NCBI GenBank assembly: GCA_030737835.1
Contig: CM060847.1
Location: forward strand, 8,880,704-8,944,703
DNA from: Acorus gramineus
Taxonomy: Eukaryota > Streptophyta > Magnoliopsida > Acorales > Acoraceae
Length of the DNA: 64,000 nucleotides
Reading direction: 5' to 3'
Each line of letters begins with the position of its first letter. Position 1 is the first letter of the stretch. Of this stretch, positions 57,624 through 64,000 are shown one piece after another. Position numbers and translations under genes: made by a program. The notes beneath the pieces are model-generated. The model was given only the letters and a program-made list of their open reading frames with translations. It was not told the DNA's origin and made no database searches.

Positions 57624-60495
57624 TGATTGGGTTTTCAATTTTCATGAAATATAATCACATGAGATCGCATTTTTTCTGTTAATTTCATATGGGTTTGGTT
57701 TAATTTTGAAAAGAAACATGAAACCAATCAAGAATATTTTATTTGATTGATTTGTACATGTGGGTTGGTTTAATTTTTATGTAAAAATTAAAAGAAAAAA
57801 AGAAAGGAAAGGAAGTTCCGTGGGTGTTGTCTGGTGCATATTAGCAGTTCTACTGAATAACCATGCATGCGCATGTTAGGGATTCACTGCTACCTAGGAA
57901 AGCCTCTGTTGGTCTACTGATGTAGAGAAATCAGTACCCACACTCATTCTTCCAGAAATCGCACGGCAGTGACAAAAGAACAGCCTTCTCAGTGAGTCTG
58001 AATGTTCAGATGAGAGGGAGAGGGATAGAGAGAGAGAGAGATGTGGGTCAGTTGTTTTTCTATATGGTGGGGTTGAGAAACCTATCTGATGAGGTCTTCA
58101 CGCAGATGTTTCAACAATAAATAGAAAAGACAATTATATTTTTTTTCCTCTGAAACCATGTGGGTTCAACAGTACTGCATATCCCAAGTTTTCTTTTGCT
58201 GTGGTTTAACTTTCCCCTTCTCTTTCTTCCCTTCTGATTAGTCTGTTCACCCTGGTTTGCTTGTTGTGTTTGTCTTCCTTTCCTTTTCAAACCATGTCAG
58301 AAGGGGAGAGTGATTCCTGCGAGATTCCAATTTGAATGATTGAAATAAGAAAATATGAGAGTGGTCTTGCCATACTTTATGGTTGTATATATCTTGCATT
58401 CCTTTTGTGAGTGATTAAAATGAAACAACACTATAAACATCCTACTTTTAATGCTGAATAAAAGTTTTGAAATGAATGCATTAATATATATATATATATT
58501 ACTATTACTACCAATATGAGCAGTTAAAAAAAAAAAACGTGCGCTCATCATATCATTTTGGTTCTGAAATCCATCATTTCCATAGAGAGTTTGACCAATA
58601 AAGTATTAGTGCATTAAACCACCATAGGTTTTTTTCCTTATAACTGGTTGTTTCTTTTGTTGTGTTGACAGTGATTATGGTTATGCTCCAAATGGTTTGT
58701 AATGCTGTTGTTTTATATATATGGTTATTTTGTCTAGGTAGTTTTAAGGGTTTCAAGTTCCAAAGATTTGGTGATCAGGAAATGTTGGAAAGTAAAAGAT
58801 AGATACCCTTGGAAGTTGTTGCTGCCAACATAAAGTTTTAATCTAAATATTGCATTTTAAAGCTACCCTTCCTCCCCATCCCACTATATGGTATTTTGAA
58901 GCTGTGGCTTTCTATGTATAGTTTTTCAAGATTTTGTATAGATTTTCCTGTACGTCTTCATATCTCGTGATACTTTTCTTACACCTCTCGATATGATATT
59001 CCCCATTTTGTTTCTTAAATAATCAATTTTTCTCATATCTTGTGATACTTTTCTTACACCTCTCGATATGATTTTCCCCATTGTTTCTAAATAATCAAAT
59101 TTTCTTTGTCCGTGCTAATTATTTAGTCATCAAATACTGCTATTCCTAATTAACAGATTTGAAAGCATGTTATTAGGGTTCATACGTAAATATTATTTAT
59201 AATGTTACACTTTTAATAAAAGGGTTTCTTTTTTTGTACTGTTTTTGATGGGGCTGACTAGGATGGTGTACTAATGACAGCCTTAATGTTCTTTTTAGCA
59301 CAATGTAGTTAATCTTTGCATGATAATACAAAGAAATATCCTCATTTACATACTTTTAGGGCATGGATTTTGTCGGATTGAGATTATTTTTAACTTGCAC
59401 TGTTCTTAGGTAACCTGTTGTTTAATTATTAGTTGTTTCATCTATCTTCACCAAATATCATTTGATTACCGATGCTTATATATATCTTGCAAGTTAAGCT
59501 TGATGTTTTTATAGAGATTATGCAGATATATTATTATAATAATAACAGCAATGCTTGATGTGGTTAATGGCAACAATACTTTGTCTTTGAAATGCTGTTA
59601 TAGACCTTCACTGAGGGCATACAATTAATGGGTCATTCGATGATAATTTGATTGCAATTAATTAGTAATCTGGTATGGGTAATAGGTCTAATTTTTTTCC
59701 TTCATGATGAACAGTAACCCATTTTTGCAGCATATATAGATTCTGTAGTGTAGGTCAAGTCACATTAGTTAGTGTGCTACTGTGATATGCTATATAGGGT
59801 CTCGTTATGATTTTTTATTTTTCCCTAAGTTTTAGGAGTCTAGGTCAAGTCACTACATTAGCACTTTCTGCTGATACGTCATTCAACATGTCACTATTTC
59901 CCCCATTTAGATCTGAAGTGGATATGAAAACATATGACTGAATTTTCTCTCTTCTCAGTTTTGGGGTTCACTGCATTTTACTTAGTCCAGTTCTCTCAGG
60001 TTTGGTGTTAAATCAACTAAAAATGTACTGTTTTAGAGTTCATTCCACAGTGTCATATCCATGCCATTTCAATTGTAATATAAATAATTTGAAACGCCCC
60101 TTCATCAAAATATATATTATTTCTCAGGTATTTAAAGCTAGTTTTATGACATTATGTGGGCTATAAATGGAAAATAGGGAAAGTACTTACATCTTGCTAT
60201 CTGAAAAAATTTTCAATCAATTTTAGTATCGTGATATTATAATTAATTTTTAATTTTCATTTACCATAGCAGAGAGCTATTATTTTGTCAAGCTATTGCA
60301 TGACTAGATGGTAACTAGTGATTATCGATGTGCCCATATGTAATTTATTCTTGTCTCCTGTATCATTTTTGGATAGCTTTCTGGGTATAGCATAGTTATA
60401 CAGGGAGAGATGAGAATTACATGATTTCATGTTTGGTTGCTATTAATTTTCTCAGTTTGGGTATGTTTTTATATTTTTGTGTTTGCTTATTAGAG

Positions 60496-60528
<33 letters not shown>

Positions 60529-61185
60529 ATAGTTTATTTTTTAGTTTTTATTGAGCCATCTTAACATCTATACTTGAATTCAAGTACAAATGACAAATAC
60601 ACATCTTGGTCACATCAGAAGTCCATGTCTAATGGGCAGGCAAATGTAGTCTGGGAGCTGTGATTAAAATTTCTTTATACAGTAGAGATCTATGTCTTGA
60701 GGAGTTTTTTTTATCAGTATATCAATTCGTTTTATTTTGATATACACGTGGAGCCAGAACAGAGTCTACTGAGGTCCTATATAGATACGGATGGTGTAAC
60801 AAGACGTTTGACTTCCTTTTAATATATCTCTTAATTAATATTTCACCTTCTATGGAGATCATGCAAAGCCATGCAGGGTATATTAAGCTTGCTTTGGTTT
60901 GATTTTGGGGTTTATTTATTTAGTGGTCGGCATAGGATACACTTGTTGTAGCATAGAGTACACTCTTTTATAGATCTGATCAACCTTCACCCGCAAAGGG
61001 ATGTGAGATCTTTTGGTTTCAACGAATTTGTTGATTTCTCACAAGGAATATTACTTTTCATAGAACGATGAGTTTCTATGAATCTGTTATCCCACCAAAG
61101 ATAACGAATGTTATCGGGGACTTTGTATACCAAGGAGGCGCCATAAAAATGTGGTTTGATTTACTTTTCATTATCTGGGTTCCTC
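57623..61185 (+). other. KNOX intron 3, first part
   Basis: No exon encoding ELK or homeodomain residues is found on the plus strand. A 75-base unit containing GTGATACTTTTCTTACACCT is duplicated in tandem at about 58957-59105. A (CA)n run lies at 60496-60526. Confidence 0.6.
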
Positions 61186-61607
61186 CCCCGTTTGGATACA
61201 GAATAAGACATATTCAGGGGTATATAGTTATACCAACATAAGTGAGTGTAACAGTGGCATTATTGATTTTGTGTTTGGTTGTGTTTTAAATGATTCTCAT
61301 TGAAAAACAGAATAATGAAGTTTTTGTTTGGATAAAAATGTGAAAAAATGATGATAGTTTATTTGACAGTTGATTTATAAAAGTTGATGACAGTTGATTT
61401 AACGGTGGGTACACATATTCTTTGGATGGAATAAACCTGGAATAACTTTAATTAAAAGGGTTGACTGGAATTCCTATGTCATTTTATGCTAGTTTACTCT
61501 GGCATAAGTTATATCAGGGTATTCAATGTATCTAAACACCAAAAATTATTATTTTAATTTTATTCTAGATTATTCTGTTCTGTGGCCTGTTCCGTATCCA
61601 AACGGGG
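61186..61607. mobile_element. Harbinger-like MITE in KNOX intron 3
   Basis: 422 bases with inverted ends CCCCGTTTGGATACAGAAT / CCCCGTTTGGATACGGAAC. Internally homologous, in reverse orientation, to 27712-28085. No clear target duplication. Ends resemble those of the 1.9-kb element at 20260. Confidence 0.8.
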
Positions 61608-61830
61608 CAAATCCTGTACAGGCAGGTCGTCTTCTGCATTTGAGCTGATAAGTCTAGTTTAGCATTATCCGATGCTGCTGTTTGGATTTGGGTCCAGAGT
61701 TAATAGGAAATATATGTCCTGCACGAGGGGCATTTCGAGATTTCGCTAATTTTGTGAGGGCAATTCCGAAACTTCACGAGACCGTCACTCGGGTGCCCGT
61801 GTTTCTCGCGAGGCAAGCCCGCTGATGGAC

Positions 61831-61852
61831 TGACACGTGTCAGTACTGTCAG
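61831..61852. promoter_or_regulatory. Palindromic G-box flanked by TGAC motifs in KNOX intron
   Basis: TGACACGTGTCA (61831-61842) is a perfect 12-base palindrome with a CACGTG core, followed by CTGTCAG (61846-61852). TGAC/GTCA is the core bound by KNOX-BELL proteins. It lies in a patch (61690-61870) more GC-rich than the rest of the intron. Regulatory use is inferred. Confidence 0.35.
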
Positions 61853-63587
61853 AGGTGCGTCGATCAGTGGTTCCCTTGGTAAATAAACCGTGTTTTCATG
61901 TCCCTTTTCGGTAATTTGTTTATGATTTTCCGTCTTTTGTTCGGTGCTTTGGGTGGAACTATTAAAAGGGGGGGTGTGAAAATATGATGTTATTTTCTTC
62001 ACCGGCGCTTGGATATCGTGACCGTACGATTGAAATCGTGTAAAAATATTTATATTAATTTAAATTATTATTATATATATATATTTGTTTGAGGCCCTTC
62101 ACATTTTTTTATTTTTTTCTATCTCCAATGTTTGATTTGATGGCTCTGACCAGAAGAGACAGCACGATGTCCCTCCCTTTATCTTTCTGGATCTGGTTCT
62201 CATCACATATAAAATGTTTGTGCTTGGTAATGTTTTCATTGTTAGTTGATGTATTATGTGTGGATCACAGTTGAAAAAATTGCGTTTTACATAAATATAT
62301 ATATATATATTTAGGGATTCGCAGATAAAAGTTTATCACTAGCACTTTCTATATTCTATTTGTTAGGCGCTTTCTGTAAGGTTTTTTCTATTTTCACAAA
62401 TGAATCTCCTAAAATTTTTACCGAATGTTAATCCAAATTTCATTAACAATGAGTAAAACTTCATTTGCTATGATATGTATCTAACCATTATTTTTATGTT
62501 TTTACTTAATTCTTTTAAAAAGAATTTTTTTATCTTCTTCCAATTTTTTGCTGATTTAGCCTGAAGAGATGTCAGAAAAATTTAGCCAAAGTCTGAGTCT
62601 TTCTTTGTGAGGGTAAATTTTTTAGCCTCCTTTAATTTGATATGAGTTTGGGTCAAGGGTTAGAGAGGATTTTGTGAGAATTTTACTCATATGGGTATGT
62701 GTATAGGTTTGGTGATGCTCTAAAGTCTCATATATTCATATCACCATGTAAAAGTTTTTAGCCCCCTTTAATTTGATATGAGTTTGGGATTTTGTAAGAA
62801 TTTTACTGATATGATGAGCATGGGTATAAAATTGGAGATGCTCTATTTATATCACCATGTAAAATTTAATGGGATTCTGACATCGTCATTATAAGCTTAT
62901 CTCTTTTTTATTCCCACTGTCTAAGAAACAAACACTGAACTTAGTTTTTCACTGTTCAAAGTGTGTCCTCTCTGATTCTCATGTTGCATGTGTATCTGTT
63001 GTCAACATCCCCACGAGCAAACCTTTCAGAAGCTGCTTAGGTTCTCTGCCAGTGGACATGGGTGCCTTTTGATCATGTTTTTTACCAATCATTGTAGTGG
63101 AAGCATGGAATTAAAGCTCTGGTTTGGACATGGGACCTATTATGTCCCTTGCCCGAGTTTGCTTAGTTGTGGATCATTTATTTTGTACTAATTGGTTGCA
63201 TCGGATGGCCCTCTATCAAACGAATAATTGTTGTGAACTTTGACTGATTTTCTATTATTTAAGATTTCCTAATTTTGGTTCTGGAAGAGAGTTTTTCTAT
63301 CCCTGTTTATCTGAGATTGCTTGGCAGTATATTATGTGTGACTATTTGATTGTCAAGTAGATGGAAACACAGTGCATCAAATGGCTCCCCGAGTTGGATT
63401 TTTTTGAATTGGTTGTATTGGTTTTAAATTGAAAAGTATATATGATAAGACTTTACATTGAAGAGAAAACAAAGGATAGTGAATTTATCAGTATTTGTTG
63501 AGATTTTTATTTTATGTATTGAGTTTTATAATGTAAAAGATACCTGAGCCATTATTGTAGATCATTTTGAGCACGATGCATTTTGAT
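61853..63587 (+). other. KNOX intron 3, later part
   Basis: AT-rich; TTTAGCCTCCTTTAATTTGA-type sequence occurs twice (about 62621 and 62758). No exon recognised. Confidence 0.5.
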
Positions 63588-64000
63588 GTAGGGATTTTTA
63601 TTTTTAAGTCCCCGTAAACATGCCTATTTAAAGATCAGTCCCTCACTTCTTCATATTTCTTTTTTAGTCTCCATATTCAACCGCTTATTTGGTTTTTAGT
63701 CCCTCCGTCAAACGTCCGTTCATACATCGTTAATTTGTGAAATATGATTTATTTTTAAATTCTTGTAAACTATGTTATTTAGTGATTAGTTCCTCCCTTC
63801 TTCATATTTTACAGGGACTAATTGCTAAATAACATAGTTTACAGGGACTGATCACTAAATAACATAGTTTATAGGGACTTAAAAATAAAATCACATTTCA
63901 CAAATTAACTGTGTATGAACGGACGTTTGACGGAGGGACTAAAAACCAAATAGGCGGTTGAATATGGGGACTAAAAAAGAAATATGAAGAAGTGAAGGAC
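63588..64000. mobile_element. Fold-back element reaching the right edge
   Basis: Left arm from about 63594 (TTTTTATTTTTAAGTCCCCG, then CTTCTTCATATTTC, ACGGAGGGACT complement) and right arm to 64000 are long inverted copies, with an extra inner repeat of AAATAACATAGTTTA(C/T)AGGGACT. Same motif type as at 19196-19464. Its outer right end lies beyond the window. It sits in KNOX intron 3. Confidence 0.75.

Noticed and set aside
57112-57645. 177-codon minus-strand frame with His-Thr and Arg-Glu runs
   Set aside because: Reads microsatellites and antisense KNOX exons.
58300-58345. Possible KNOX exon 4 (AGAAGGGGAGAGTGATTCC)
   Set aside because: No ELK or homeodomain residues follow and stops appear at once.
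1500-64000. CRISPR-like arrays, phage, plasmid or bacterial operons
   Set aside because: Repeats are microsatellites or transposon ends; the genes are spliced plant nuclear genes.

Overview
The window is nuclear DNA from a flowering plant. All the multi-exon genes have short GT-AG introns and belong to plant-only or plant-typed families (MORC6-type ATPase, CLE peptide, DUF26 receptor kinases, class I KNOX), set in AT-rich DNA crowded with plant transposon families. The strongly GC-rich 5' exons of the two receptor kinases and the short MEEIYGL-type KNOX N-terminus lean towards a monocot. That is inference; the species is not identified.

Layout. (1) 191-15316, minus strand: a MORC6-like GHKL ATPase, rebuilt here as 20 exons that join in one open frame (713 codons visible); its 3' end runs off the left edge. 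One intron of 6.2 kb (7256-13437) is filled with transposon debris: two retrotransposon starts facing each other, three hAT-type MITEs with 8-bp target duplications, and a decayed hAT transposase. Two small SINEs lie in other introns. (2) 15.5-31 kb: transposon-rich intergenic DNA with hAT, Mutator-like fold-back and PIF/Harbinger-like elements, a PRA1-family pseudogene fragment, a LINE fragment and one small conserved two-exon gene (26039-26694, plus). (3) 31014-31253, minus: a CLE signalling-peptide gene. (4) 32891-43178, minus: two intact cysteine-rich receptor-like kinases (652 and 642 aa) in head-to-tail tandem, with the 3' relic of a third copy between them. (5) 43.3-56.5 kb: MITE-rich intergenic DNA, including a 0.9-kb Mutator-type element with a GC-rich interior and copies of an AT-rich inverted-repeat MITE family. 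(6) 56731 to the right edge, plus: the first three exons of a KNAT2/KNAT6-type class I KNOX gene. Its third intron is longer than 6.4 kb, and the ELK and homeodomain exons lie beyond the window.

The genes do not form an operon-like unit. The link between them is thematic: CLE and KNOX act in meristem development, the receptor kinases form a tandem stress or immunity cluster, and the MORC protein represses transposons while its own introns are loaded with them. I found no tRNA, rRNA, CRISPR or organellar segment, and no clearly new multi-gene system. The most useful new observations are the exon-level gene models, the unplaced small gene, the differing intron positions of the paired kinases and the dated transposon insertions.
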